Assembly: GCA_025210265.1 (NCBI GenBank) | Contig: JAOASD010000025.1 | Span: 27,132-91,131, forward strand | Source: Pelagimonas sp. | GTDB taxonomy: Bacteria > Pseudomonadota > Alphaproteobacteria > Rhodobacterales > Rhodobacteraceae | Reading direction: 5' to 3' | Length of the DNA: 64,000 nt | In this document: one piece after another, positions 10,941 through 19,371 of the stretch | Layout of the letters: each line of letters starts with the position of its first letter | How positions within the stretch are numbered: the first letter of the stretch is position 1 | Notes under the pieces: generated by a model | What the model was told of the DNA's origin: nothing | The model's input: only the letters and a program-made list of their open reading frames with translations | Databases searched by the model: none | Made by a program: the position numbers and the translations under genes

Positions 10941-11438
10941 GTGCAAGATCCAGACCAGATCCCACATCCCCGTGACAGCCTGCGCGCCGGGGAAACCACC
11001 CTGCAGGACAACGCGCCGATCAGTGCTGGGCTGCGCTTTATCGGGGTGATCCATACGCCTTTTGCGCAGCGCGGCGATTGCCCGCGCCAAGGCGATCGTG
11101 AGGGCGGGCCAGAGTGCCGGGTCGAGCTGGACCCGCGTTATGGCCCGGCTCTGGATGGGGTGGACCGCTTTGACACGCTAGAGTTGCTATACTGGCTGCA
11201 TCAGGCGCGGCGCGATCTGCTGACCCAAAGCCCGCGCGGGCGGGACGATCTGCGCGGCACGTTTTCCCTGCGCTCGCCGGTGCGGCCCAACCCGATTGGC
11301 ACGTCGATTGTGCGCCTGCTGCGACGCGAGGGGAACGTCCTGATCGTGCGCGGGCTGGATTGCCTGGACGGCACGCCGCTGCTGGACATCAAGCCCGACC
11401 GCTGCAGCTATACGGTGCAGGCAGCGCCAAAAGCCTAG
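10941..11438 (+). CDS. trmO: tRNA (N6-threonylcarbamoyladenosine(37)-N6)-methyltransferase TrmO
   Basis: 165 residues from GTG 10941, chosen because GGAGG at 10930-10934 sits six bases upstream; an ATG-like frame extension to 10914 lacks such a site. TrmO (TsaA/YaeB/VirR family) methylates t6A37 of tRNA-Thr using SAM. Visible family motifs: FIGVIHTPFAQRGDCPRQ, LELLYWLHQARRDLL, RSPVRPNPIGTSIVRLL and GLDCLDGTPLLDIKP. Soluble, no membrane segment. Divergent from sitA and overlapping the convergent matB by four bases. Confidence 0.92.
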   Translation: MQDPDQIPHPRDSLRAGETTLQDNAPISAGLRFIGVIHTPFAQRGDCPRQGDREGGPECRVELDPRYGPALDGVDRFDTLELLYWLHQARRDLLTQSPRGRDDLRGTFSLRSPVRPNPIGTSIVRLLRREGNVLIVRGLDCLDGTPLLDIKPDRCSYTVQAAPKA

Positions 11439-12943
11439 CTAAACAGATCACCATAGCTGTCGCGCAGTGCGTTTTTCTGCACCTTGCCCATGGTGTTGCG
11501 GGGCAGGGCGTCCAGAACGATATAGCGGCGGGGATGTTTGAACCGGGCGAGGCTTTGGCTCACGGCTGCCTCGATTACCGCCAGATCGGGCTGCACGCCT
11601 TTTTCGGGCACCAGCACCGCCACCGGGCTTTCGCCGAAATCGGGATGGGGCACGCCGATCACGGCGCTTTCCAGAACGCCGGGCTGGTCGTCCAGCAGGC
11701 TTTCGATTTCCTTGGGATAGATGTTGTAGCCGCCCGCGATGATCAGATCCTTGCCGCGCCCGACAATGGTGACATAGCCATCTGCGCCCTGTGTCGCGAG
11801 GTCCCCTGTGATAAAGAACCCGTCCTCGCGCAGTTCCGCCGCCGTCTTTTCCGGCATCTGCCAATAGCCCTGAAACACATTGGGGCCGCGCACCTCAAGG
11901 ATGCCGATTTCGCCGCGCGGGATCTCGGTACCTGTGTCGTCGCAGACTTTGACCTCGACACCGGGCAGGGGCAGGCCCACCGTGCCAGCGCGGCGGTCTC
12001 CGTCGTAGGGGTTAGAGGTGTTCATATTGGTTTCGGTCATGCCATAGCGTTCCAGAATGCGGTGGCCGGTGCGGGCCTTAAACTGGCGGTGCGTGTCCGC
12101 CAGCAGCGGGGCAGAGCCCGAGATGAACAGCCGCATATTGGCGCTGACCTCTTGGGTGAAATCTGGGTCATCCAGCAGGCGGGTGTAAAAGGTCGGCACC
12201 CCCATCAGCGCAGTGGCGCGGGGCATGTGGCGGATCAGCTCGGCAGTGTCGAGGCCCGGCATGAACACCATCGACGCCCCGGCGGCAAGGATCACATTGG
12301 TTGCCACAAACAGCCCATGGGTGTGGAAAATCGGCAGCGCGTGCAGCAGCACATCCGTGTTGGTGAACTGCCAGTGATCCACCAGCGTCAGCGCGTTTGA
12401 CAGCAGGTTGTCCTGGCTCAGCATCGCGCCTTTGGACCGCCCCGTGGTGCCAGAGGTATAGAGGAAAGCCGCGACCGATCCGCCCTCGCAATCCTGTGTC
12501 GGGAAATCGACTGGGCTGACACTGGCGACCTGCGCCAATGCGCCATCGCCGCTGGCCCCCAGTGTGGTCAGACCTGTGCCGCAGGCTTCGGCCACCGGGC
12601 TCAGCGCCGCTTCGCGCGCAGGATCGCAGACCAGCAGCCGCGCCCCGGAGTTTTCGACAAAATAGGCGATTTCATCGGCAGTATAGGCGGTGTTGAGCGG
12701 CAGAAAGATGATGCCCGCCCGGATGCAGGCAAAGATCAGGGCCAGCGCCTCGGGCGATTTAGCGACCTGAATGGCGACGCGGTCACCGGGCTGCAGCCCC
12801 GCATCCATCAGCGCATGGGCGTAGCGCGCGGTGCTGTCGACAAACTGGCCATAGCTTTGCACATGACCATCGGGCAGGTGCAAAAACGGCGCATCGCTGC
12901 CCGCGTGACGGCCCAGCATCTGATCAAAAAGCGGATTACCCAT
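11435..12943 (-). CDS. matB: Malonate--CoA ligase (MatB-like acyl-CoA synthetase)
   Basis: 502 residues from ATG 12943 (MGNPLFDQML), preceded by GGGGGAACGTC; the frame stays open upstream to 13264, but that part overlaps the kinase gene and has no protein-like composition. ANL superfamily: P-loop YTSGTTGRSKGAML (162-175), RYGMTETNMNT, the hinge TGDLATQG and the C-terminal catalytic lysine in PRNTMGKVQKNALR. The length and the YGMTETNMNTSNP region fit malonyl-CoA synthetase. It would activate malonate or methylmalonate; malonyl-CoA decarboxylase is not adjacent, so substrate is inferred. Confidence 0.85.
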   Translation of the reverse strand: MGNPLFDQMLGRHAGSDAPFLHLPDGHVQSYGQFVDSTARYAHALMDAGLQPGDRVAIQVAKSPEALALIFACIRAGIIFLPLNTAYTADEIAYFVENSGARLLVCDPAREAALSPVAEACGTGLTTLGASGDGALAQVASVSPVDFPTQDCEGGSVAAFLYTSGTTGRSKGAMLSQDNLLSNALTLVDHWQFTNTDVLLHALPIFHTHGLFVATNVILAAGASMVFMPGLDTAELIRHMPRATALMGVPTFYTRLLDDPDFTQEVSANMRLFISGSAPLLADTHRQFKARTGHRILERYGMTETNMNTSNPYDGDRRAGTVGLPLPGVEVKVCDDTGTEIPRGEIGILEVRGPNVFQGYWQMPEKTAAELREDGFFITGDLATQGADGYVTIVGRGKDLIIAGGYNIYPKEIESLLDDQPGVLESAVIGVPHPDFGESPVAVLVPEKGVQPDLAVIEAAVSQSLARFKHPRRYIVLDALPRNTMGKVQKNALRDSYGDLFS

Positions 12944-13064
12944 GACGTTCCCCCAACTGACTGCGGATCGGGTATAGCAGAGCGGCGGCCAAAGCAAAGC
13001 GCCCGCTGTCCTGCGCCGCGCGCGTGGGGTTTGCGCTGGCCGCGCGCCGGTGCAGGGCGCTGGA

Positions 13065-15653
13065 TCAGCTGTCCTGTAACAGGCCTTTTTGTAGCAGAGC
13101 CTTGCGCGTTTCCGCCCAGCAGGGGCGCAGTTTGGGCAGGAAAGACAGCAGCGCGTCGGCTTCGCCTTTTTGGGCGGCTTCCTGCAATTGCCCCAGCAGC
13201 GCGGCCAGGCGTGGTGCGCCAAACAGCCCGGCAGCGCCGCACAGCCTGTGGGCCTCCTGCGCAAGCAAAGTCAGATCCGGCGGGCTAGCTGGATCGCCAA
13301 ACAGCGACTGGCCGTCCAGAAACCGGTCGATTTCATGGGCAAAAGACCGCATCGCCGCGCGGCGATGCTGGGGCGTTAGGGTTTCGTTCAATGTGTCGAT
13401 CAGTTCGGCGCTCAGCACAGGCGGGGTATCCCCCTGCGAAGGTCTGGACGCAGAGGGCTGAGCCAGAGTGGGGTCGCTGATGTCAGCCAAGGCCGCGCGC
13501 AGGGTCGAACGGGTGATGGGTTTGATCAGACTGTCCCCCATCCCGGCCTCGCGAAAGCGTTGCAGATCCTCGGGCAGCGCATGGGCGGTGACAGGCAGGA
13601 TCGGCGTGTCCCGGTTCAACGCGCCAGCCCCGCCCTGACGGATATGTTCGGTCGCCGTGACCCCATCCATGCCGGGCATGGAAATATCCATCAGGATCAG
13701 GTCAAACGGTTGTGTCTGTGCCAGGTGCACCCCGCTCAGGCCATTATCCGCCTGCGTGACGTGATGGGTGTCGGCCTCGAGCATACGACACAGGACCAGC
13801 CGGTTTATGTCATTGTCTTCGATCAGAAGGATCCGCAAAGGCGCGGTGGCCGCTGGATCGTGCGGCGCGGTGATCTCAGGCGTGTCCTCTGCCCCGGCAG
13901 GGCGGGCCAGAGGCAGACATACCCAAAAGACGGATCCTTCCCCCGGTTCGCTTTCCACGCCCATCATCCCACCCATGGCAAGGGTCAGGCGTTGCGCGAT
14001 CCCCAGGCCAAGGCCGGTGCCCTCGTGGCGGCGCTGATAGGATCCGTCCAGCGTGACAAAATCGTCAAACACGCGATCCAGATCCTCGGGGGCGATGCCC
14101 TGACCGCTGTCGATCACGCGCAGCTCCACCTCGGACAGGCCGTTGGTGCATTCCGCTTCGACGGTGATCTGACCGTTTTCGGTAAATTTGATCGCATTGC
14201 CAAGCAGGTTCAAAAGGGCCTGGCGCAGGCGTTCCGGGTCGCCCCAGACCTGGTGCAGCACGGGGCTGGGCGGGGTCAGAACAATGGTGTTGCCGCGGGC
14301 CTGAGCCGGGCCGATCTGACTGTCGCACAGATCCTGCAGCAGCGCGACCAGATCAAAGGCACGGGCCCGCACCGGCGGTCCCCCCGCATCCATGCGTGAG
14401 ATTTCCAGCACATCGTTGACCAGATCCAGCAAGCGATGCGCGGAATTGCGGTTGATGTCCAGATAGTGGCGCTGGTCCGCAGGCAGGGCCTTTGGATCCA
14501 GAAGTTCCAGCGCGCCGATGATTCCGTTCAGCGGGGTGCGCATCTCATGGCTCATCACTGCCAGCATCCGGGCTTTGGACTGGGCACCGGCGATGGCTTC
14601 GTCGCGGGCGCTGCGCAACGCGTTTTCCGCCGCGACCCGGTCGGAAATATCGCGCAGAAAGGCGATAAAGATCGGGCCGGTGGGCAGCTGAGCTTCGGAC
14701 AGGGACAGCTCTACTGGAAAGATCTGGCCGTTGCTGCGCTGGGCGTCCAGCTGAACCGTGCCACGTTCCAGCATCCGCCCGCGCCGTCCCGACAGGTAAC
14801 GGCGCATCCCGGCGCGATGCGCATCGCGCTGATCCGGCGGAATGATCAGATCCGCCAGCTCGGCGCCAAGCGCCGCATCGCGGGCAATCCCAAACGCGGT
14901 TTCTGCTGCCCCATTGAAATCCAGAATGCGCCCGGCCGTATCAATCACGATCACCGCATCAAAAGAGGTCTCTACGATGGTTTCCATCCGCGCCTGCGTT
15001 TCGCGGTTCTGGCGCGTCTGGCGGTCACGCATACGATCCAGTCGCAGCATCAGGGCCAGCATCACAAACAGGATCGAGACCAGCACCAGCGTGTGCTGCA
15101 CAGCCCCCGACAGAGTCCGAGAGATCGAGCTGCGCTGGTTGTCGCCTTCGGCAGCTGAAAGGGCAATGCCCCGCAAGGTCGCGCGCCGCGCAGCTTCGCG
15201 GTTGAACCCGGCGGCGACCTCCAGTTCCGCAAGGCGCGCCTCCAGCTCCGCGTCCGGCCCGTCAATCACCGGGGTCCAGGTGTCCAGAAATGCTCTGATT
15301 TCGTCCAGGGGCGGGCCGATGCCGGGCATCATGCGCACAGAGGCAAAATTATCGCTGAGGATCAGCGGTTCGGCTCGGCTGAAATACAGATCAAAGCGGC
15401 GCCGGATGATGTGCAGCGCGGCATTGCGTTGTGGCGGGGCGTAGTGATGCGCGCGCAGAACCGCGTTTTCCAGCTTCAGCGCGTCGACTTCGATTTGCGA
15501 CAGGCTCCATTGCACCACGTCGGAATCCGCGGTGCCCAGATTGGACAGCTGGCGGCGCATATCCAGCACGCTGCTTGCGATCAACCCGCCAAAAAACAAC
15601 AGCGCAGCCAATGCGGTCAGCAGCGCCAGCAAAGACAGGCGACGACGGGTCAT
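13065..15653 (-). CDS. Membrane hybrid sensor histidine kinase (PAS-HisKA-HATPase-REC-HPt)
   Basis: 862 residues. TM1 about 7-30, an extracytoplasmic helical segment to about 185, TM2 about 186-204, PAS about 222-335, HisKA with H369 (VMSHEMRTPLNG), HATPase with N-box LLNLLGNAIKFTENG and G-boxes DSGQGI and GTGLGLGI, receiver with D656 (LILMDISMPGMDG), and an HPt domain with H802 (EAHRLCGAAGLFGA). All phosphorelay residues are present, so a full His-Asp-His-Asp relay to a separate regulator is expected. The gene lies downstream of the secreted protein at 15727 on the same strand, and a LuxR-type regulator is divergent at 16454. Ligand unknown. Confidence 0.93.
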   Translation of the reverse strand: MTRRRLSLLALLTALAALLFFGGLIASSVLDMRRQLSNLGTADSDVVQWSLSQIEVDALKLENAVLRAHHYAPPQRNAALHIIRRRFDLYFSRAEPLILSDNFASVRMMPGIGPPLDEIRAFLDTWTPVIDGPDAELEARLAELEVAAGFNREAARRATLRGIALSAAEGDNQRSSISRTLSGAVQHTLVLVSILFVMLALMLRLDRMRDRQTRQNRETQARMETIVETSFDAVIVIDTAGRILDFNGAAETAFGIARDAALGAELADLIIPPDQRDAHRAGMRRYLSGRRGRMLERGTVQLDAQRSNGQIFPVELSLSEAQLPTGPIFIAFLRDISDRVAAENALRSARDEAIAGAQSKARMLAVMSHEMRTPLNGIIGALELLDPKALPADQRHYLDINRNSAHRLLDLVNDVLEISRMDAGGPPVRARAFDLVALLQDLCDSQIGPAQARGNTIVLTPPSPVLHQVWGDPERLRQALLNLLGNAIKFTENGQITVEAECTNGLSEVELRVIDSGQGIAPEDLDRVFDDFVTLDGSYQRRHEGTGLGLGIAQRLTLAMGGMMGVESEPGEGSVFWVCLPLARPAGAEDTPEITAPHDPAATAPLRILLIEDNDINRLVLCRMLEADTHHVTQADNGLSGVHLAQTQPFDLILMDISMPGMDGVTATEHIRQGGAGALNRDTPILPVTAHALPEDLQRFREAGMGDSLIKPITRSTLRAALADISDPTLAQPSASRPSQGDTPPVLSAELIDTLNETLTPQHRRAAMRSFAHEIDRFLDGQSLFGDPASPPDLTLLAQEAHRLCGAAGLFGAPRLAALLGQLQEAAQKGEADALLSFLPKLRPCWAETRKALLQKGLLQDS

Positions 15654-15726
15654 CGCCAGGCCTCATGACATAAAGGGGGCGCAGGGGGTGATTCGAATTT
15701 CCCCCGATTCTGATGGCCAGGCCGGG

Positions 15727-16278
15727 TCACTCGGCCGCGTCAGAGGCGAGGACTTCGATCAGATCCATCTGCCATATGCTGCGCGCGTAATAGGTTTCGC
15801 TGCGGAATTTTTCGTCGCGATCATAGGGGTAAATCATCCATAGCGGGCCTTTGCTGCGCACGGACATGGGTTTGCCGTTGCGCTCATAAGCGATCAGCGC
15901 GCCGCCTTCGATCGCGTCCTCCAGCGGGATCTCGATCAGGTATTCATTCAGGGCGCTGGCCTCCAGCGTGCCTGCCTCAATTTTTAGCCGGTCGACCAGT
16001 TCTTTTAGAAGGACACCGCGAAACTGCTGCAGACCGTTTGTCCACAATGTTGTTGTTTCATACACAGTATCGGGCATTTCCTGCAGCATGGCGAGGTCAA
16101 ACTGCGCCTCGCCCGCGCTATTGGTCACGCTCACATCGCCAAACACGCGCAGCACAACCGGCCCTTGCGGGGCAGGCAGCGGCGTGTCGGCCCGCGCCGG
16201 GCCAAACAGTGTTAAAGAGAGCGCCAAAAGGATCATCGCGGTCAGGGTGGAAGGCAGGGCCGCGCGCTGTGAGGACAT
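15727..16278 (-). CDS. Secreted molybdopterin-oxidoreductase-like protein without cofactor cysteine
   Basis: 183 residues from ATG 16278, preceded by GGAG; an in-frame ATG at 16299 lacks a site. Signal peptide about 1-30 (ending PARADTP). The rest resembles the sulfite-oxidase-type molybdopterin-binding fold seen in small periplasmic proteins (VRSKGPLWMIYPYDRD, a stretch common in this group). No cysteine occurs anywhere in the protein, so the usual Mo-coordinating cysteine is absent and enzymatic activity is unlikely. It lies 73 bases upstream of the hybrid kinase on the same strand, which suggests a periplasmic sensory partner. Function is inferred. Confidence 0.7.
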   Translation of the reverse strand: MSSQRAALPSTLTAMILLALSLTLFGPARADTPLPAPQGPVVLRVFGDVSVTNSAGEAQFDLAMLQEMPDTVYETTTLWTNGLQQFRGVLLKELVDRLKIEAGTLEASALNEYLIEIPLEDAIEGGALIAYERNGKPMSVRSKGPLWMIYPYDRDEKFRSETYYARSIWQMDLIEVLASDAAE

Positions 16279-16453
16279 GTAAAACTCCGCTATGGGCAAA
16301 TCGGTATCTTGGGCGTCTTATTCGAATATTCACGAATTTGCACAAAACAGGTTAAAGAGAAATCCACCTATTCTTTCGAGACTGTATGCTACGCTATGGT
16401 ATCCAGACCGGATTAGCGGTAACTTTTGAGTGAATTTTTTGATGGGTGCCCGA

Positions 16454-17053
16454 ATGAGGATCCTAGTCGCAGATGACCATGATCTGGTGCGGGATACGAT
16501 CGCGGCGTATCTTGATGCCAGTGATGTCGAAGAGGTGGTCACCGTCGCCACATTGGACGAGGCCGTGGCCGCAGCCGAACAAACCGGCAGTTTCGATCTG
16601 GTTTTGCTGGATTACACCATGCCCGGTATGAATGGGCTTGAGGGGTTGGCGCGGATGCGCCGGGCCAATCAGGAACGTCCTGTGGCCATCCTGTCGGGCA
16701 CAGCCACCCGTTCCGTCGCCGAAGCGGCGCTGAAAGCAGGCGCACAGGGATTCATTCCCAAAACACTGGCCGCGCGCACCATGTTGACCGCCGCCAGGTT
16801 CATGGCCGCAGGCGAGGTCTATACGCCGCTTGATTTCATGCAGGATCGCAGCGGGGATCCGCCGACCCTGACACGGCGCGAAACCGATGTGTTGCGGGGG
16901 ATCTGCGAGGGCAAGGCCAATAAGGAAATCGCCCGCGATCTGAACCTGCAAGAGGTCACGGTCAAGCTGCATGTCAAAACCCTTAGCCGCAAACTTGAGG
17001 CGCGCAACCGCACCCATGCGGCCATGATCGCCCGCGACCGTGGTCTGATCTGA
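16454..17053 (+). CDS. LuxR/NarL-family response regulator
   Basis: About 199 residues from ATG 16454 (MRILVADDHD); in-frame starts at 16442 (ATG) and 16430 (GTG) are possible, none with a good ribosome site. Receiver: acidic pair ADDHD, phospho-acceptor Asp in LVLLDYTMPGMNG, conserved Thr/Ser ILSGTA and Lys IPKTLA. LuxR HTH at the C-terminus (LTRRETDVLRGICEGKANKE, VKLHVKTLSRKL). Divergent from the secreted protein and hybrid kinase, it is the obvious output of that phosphorelay. Targets unknown. Confidence 0.88.
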   Translation: MRILVADDHDLVRDTIAAYLDASDVEEVVTVATLDEAVAAAEQTGSFDLVLLDYTMPGMNGLEGLARMRRANQERPVAILSGTATRSVAEAALKAGAQGFIPKTLAARTMLTAARFMAAGEVYTPLDFMQDRSGDPPTLTRRETDVLRGICEGKANKEIARDLNLQEVTVKLHVKTLSRKLEARNRTHAAMIARDRGLI

Positions 17054-17158
17054 GCCAACCCTGCCGCCATCTGGCGTCTGTCACGCCACATAAGCGTTTT
17101 TGCGCGACACAGTCCTGCCCGATAGATTGGGGCGGTGAATTGTGTGGTGAATGGCAAG

Positions 17159-17722
17159 ATGACCAGCAGAAAAATGTCTTTGACACCTGACGGGCTGCGC
17201 CCGGTCGATACAGCGCCTGCTTGCGATGTAACTGCGCCAGTATCGGCGCGGGTGCCGACGTCTGTTGCGGCCTTTCCGGGGCGGGTGCGCTCTGGCCGGT
17301 CGTTGCCGCTGGCGCTGGCGCGGGCGCGGGAACATGTCTCCGCGCCCATGCGCCCGGTCTTGGGCGCGGTGGGGATCAGCGAACAGCAATGGCGCATCCT
17401 GACCACGCTGGAAACGCAGGGGGCGTGCGATTCCGGCAGTCTCGCGTCGGCGACCTGTCTGCACCTGCCTTCGATCACCCGGCTGACGCGCGGCTTGTCA
17501 GAGCGTGGCATGGTCGAGCTGTTCCGCGACAGCCAGGATCGCCGCCGCCACATGATTCGCATTTCCGACAAGGGCAGCGCCATGGTGGCGCGCCATCTGG
17601 CCGTCTGTGATCGCATGGCGGCGCAGCTATGTGACGGGATGGGCGCGCAGAATTACGAAACGCTGATCGACCTGTTAGAGGCGCTGGTGGCCGTGCCGCA
17701 AAATCCCACGTCGGGCGTCTGA
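17159..17722 (+). CDS. MarR-family regulator, HpaR-like
   Basis: About 187 residues from ATG 17159; an in-frame GTG at 17135 and ATG 17174 are alternatives with no clear ribosome site. The N-terminal 45 residues look disordered. The core [20 protein letters not shown], then [14 protein letters not shown] and the wing [13 protein letters not shown], is typical of HpaR, the repressor of homoprotocatechuate degradation, within MarR. It precedes caiD by 76 bases on the same strand and may regulate it; no hpa genes are in the window, so the ligand is open. Confidence 0.8.
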   Translation: MTSRKMSLTPDGLRPVDTAPACDVTAPVSARVPTSVAAFPGRVRSGRSLPLALARAREHVSAPMRPVLGAVGISEQQWRILTTLETQGACDSGSLASATCLHLPSITRLTRGLSERGMVELFRDSQDRRRHMIRISDKGSAMVARHLAVCDRMAAQLCDGMGAQNYETLIDLLEALVAVPQNPTSGV

Positions 17723-17798
17723 TTTTTCCACGTCAAGAGGGGACATTCACAGGGATCTGTGTCTTGCTGCCGAAAAGATCGGGCAGGAGAAGCAACAG

Positions 17799-18572
17799 AT
17801 GAATGATGTCACCACAGAGCGCCGGGGCCGTGTGCTGGAAATCACGCTGGCGCGGGGCAAGGTCAATGCGATTGACGCGGCCACCTCGCGCGCGCTGGGC
17901 GATGCATTCGCGCAGTTGCAGGAGGATCCCGGACTGTCCGTGGCGATCATCACCGGCGGTGGGGATCGGTTCTTTTCCGCGGGCTGGGATCTGAAAGCGG
18001 GCGAAGATCCCCATGCGCCCCAAGGGGTTGGCGGCTTTGCCGGTCTGACAGAGTTCTGGGATCTGAAGAAACCGGTGATTGCGGCGGTGAATGGCACGGC
18101 GCTGGGCGGCGGGTTTGAACTGGCCCTGTCGGCGGACATGATCGTCGCCGCAGATCATGCGGAATTTGCCCTGACCGAAGTGTCGATCGGCATTGTGGCG
18201 GATTCGGGCGGTGTGATCCGCCTGCCGCGCCGTCTGCCCCGCGCCATCGCCAACGAATTGATGATGACCGCTCGCCGCGCCAGCGCAGCTGAGCTGGAAC
18301 GCTGGGGGCTGGTCAATCGCGTGGTCCCGGCGGATCAGCTGATGACTGCCGCGCGCGATCTGGCCGATCAGGTTGCGGCCAACGCGCCGCTGTCGCTTCA
18401 GGCGGTGAAGGAAATCCAATCCGCGACCGAAGACAAAACCGAACAGGCGGCCTTTGCCGCCATGCGCTCGGGCGATCTGCCGATTTATCAGGGGCTTTAC
18501 GCCAGCGAAGACGCGGCCGAGGGCATGGGCGCAGTGATGGAAAAACGCGATCCGGTCTGGAAAGGGCGCTGA
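17799..18572 (+). CDS. caiD: Crotonobetainyl-CoA hydratase CaiD
   Basis: 257 residues, crotonase superfamily. Close to E. coli CaiD throughout as I recall it, including [21 protein letters not shown], the oxyanion loop [43 protein letters not shown] and the C-terminal [10 protein letters not shown]. Converts crotonobetainyl-CoA to L-carnitinyl-CoA and back. ATG follows GGAG (GGCAGGAGAAGCAACAG). The thioesterase gene begins one base after its stop. No caiA, caiB or caiC in the window, so the pathway context (carnitine or another trimethylammonium acyl-CoA) is partial. Confidence 0.9.
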   Translation: MNDVTTERRGRVLEITLARGKVNAIDAATSRALGDAFAQLQEDPGLSVAIITGGGDRFFSAGWDLKAGEDPHAPQGVGGFAGLTEFWDLKKPVIAAVNGTALGGGFELALSADMIVAADHAEFALTEVSIGIVADSGGVIRLPRRLPRAIANELMMTARRASAAELERWGLVNRVVPADQLMTAARDLADQVAANAPLSLQAVKEIQSATEDKTEQAAFAAMRSGDLPIYQGLYASEDAAEGMGAVMEKRDPVWKGR

Positions 18573-18573
18573 G

Positions 18574-19092
18574 ATGATCGAGACAGAAACCTTTCTGCAC
18601 GACTGGACGGGTGAGATCGCAGCGCCTTTGCAACTGGTTGAAAACAAAGTGCGTTCTGAGTGGGTGGATGAATTTCACCACATGAATATGGCGCATTACC
18701 TGACCATCTGCGATCAGTCGAACTGGGCCTTTTGGAACTGGATCAACGGCCCGGATCAGACCATCGAAAGCCGGGCAGGCCATGAATATGTGATTGTCGA
18801 AAACCACATCACCTATGGGGCCGAACTGGCCGAGGGCGACGGGTTTACCATCACGACTCAGCTGATTGGTTTTGATGACAAACGGCTGATCCTGTTCCAT
18901 CAGGTGCTGACCGCCGACGGGCATGTGTCCGCCAGCAATGAAACCAAACTGCTGGGGTTCAACCTCGAATCCCGCCGCCCCGAGGCGTGGTCGCCGCGCG
19001 TGGCGGAACGCCTGACGCAGATCCTGCAGGCACATGAAACGCTGGGTAGACCCGCACAATCAGGTCAGGGCATTGCGTTGAAAAAACGCTGA
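18574..19092 (+). CDS. Hot-dog fold acyl-CoA thioesterase, possibly betainyl-CoA type
   Basis: 172 residues. A 4HBT-type hot-dog protein with the motif VRSEWVDEFHHMNMAHYL (Asp/His near the active site) and ENHITYGAELAEGD. Starts immediately after caiD, so the two are surely co-transcribed. In pseudomonad carnitine catabolism a thioesterase of this family releases glycine betaine from betainyl-CoA; the pairing with caiD makes a trimethylammonium acyl-CoA substrate plausible, but this is inference. Confidence 0.8.
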   Translation: MIETETFLHDWTGEIAAPLQLVENKVRSEWVDEFHHMNMAHYLTICDQSNWAFWNWINGPDQTIESRAGHEYVIVENHITYGAELAEGDGFTITTQLIGFDDKRLILFHQVLTADGHVSASNETKLLGFNLESRRPEAWSPRVAERLTQILQAHETLGRPAQSGQGIALKKR

Positions 19093-19209
19093 CAGGGCAA
19101 GGCAGTCTGCCCGGTTGATCCCCGACCGGGCGAGATGTGGAACTGTACGTTGCCACGCCAGAACTTACGCAAGTATCTGTGTTGCTAGAATTTTCATCCG
19201 GGGGGGGAG

Positions 19210-19286
19210 TGGTGGCGTGGGGGAGACTTGAACTCCCGACCTATCGATTATGAGTCGATCGCTCTAACCAACTGAGCTACCGCGCC
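19210..19286 (-). tRNA. tRNA-Met (CAT), elongator type
   Basis: The minus strand folds as a 77-base cloverleaf: acceptor beginning GGCGCGG, D-arm TAGCTCAGTTGGTTAGAGC, anticodon stem ATCGA/TCGAT around loop CTCATAA with anticodon CAT, T-arm with GTTCAAGTC, and an encoded CCA at the 3' end (19210-19212). One C-A mismatch in the acceptor stem. G1-C72 pairing argues against initiator tRNA. Ile2 (lysidine-modified CAT) is the alternative but the overall sequence fits tRNA-Met. Confidence 0.93.
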
Positions 19287-19371
19287 ATTCCGTGAACGGG
19301 GGAATATGAAAGCTGGGCGGTGGCGTCAAGCGGAAATTCCGCAAAAATGTGACGCCATCGCACAAAGCGCA

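Noticed and set aside
19210..19286. tRNA-Ile2 (lysidine CAT) or initiator tRNA
   Set aside because: G1-C72 pairing rules out initiator type and the arms fit elongator tRNA-Met; Ile2 cannot be fully excluded without a search.
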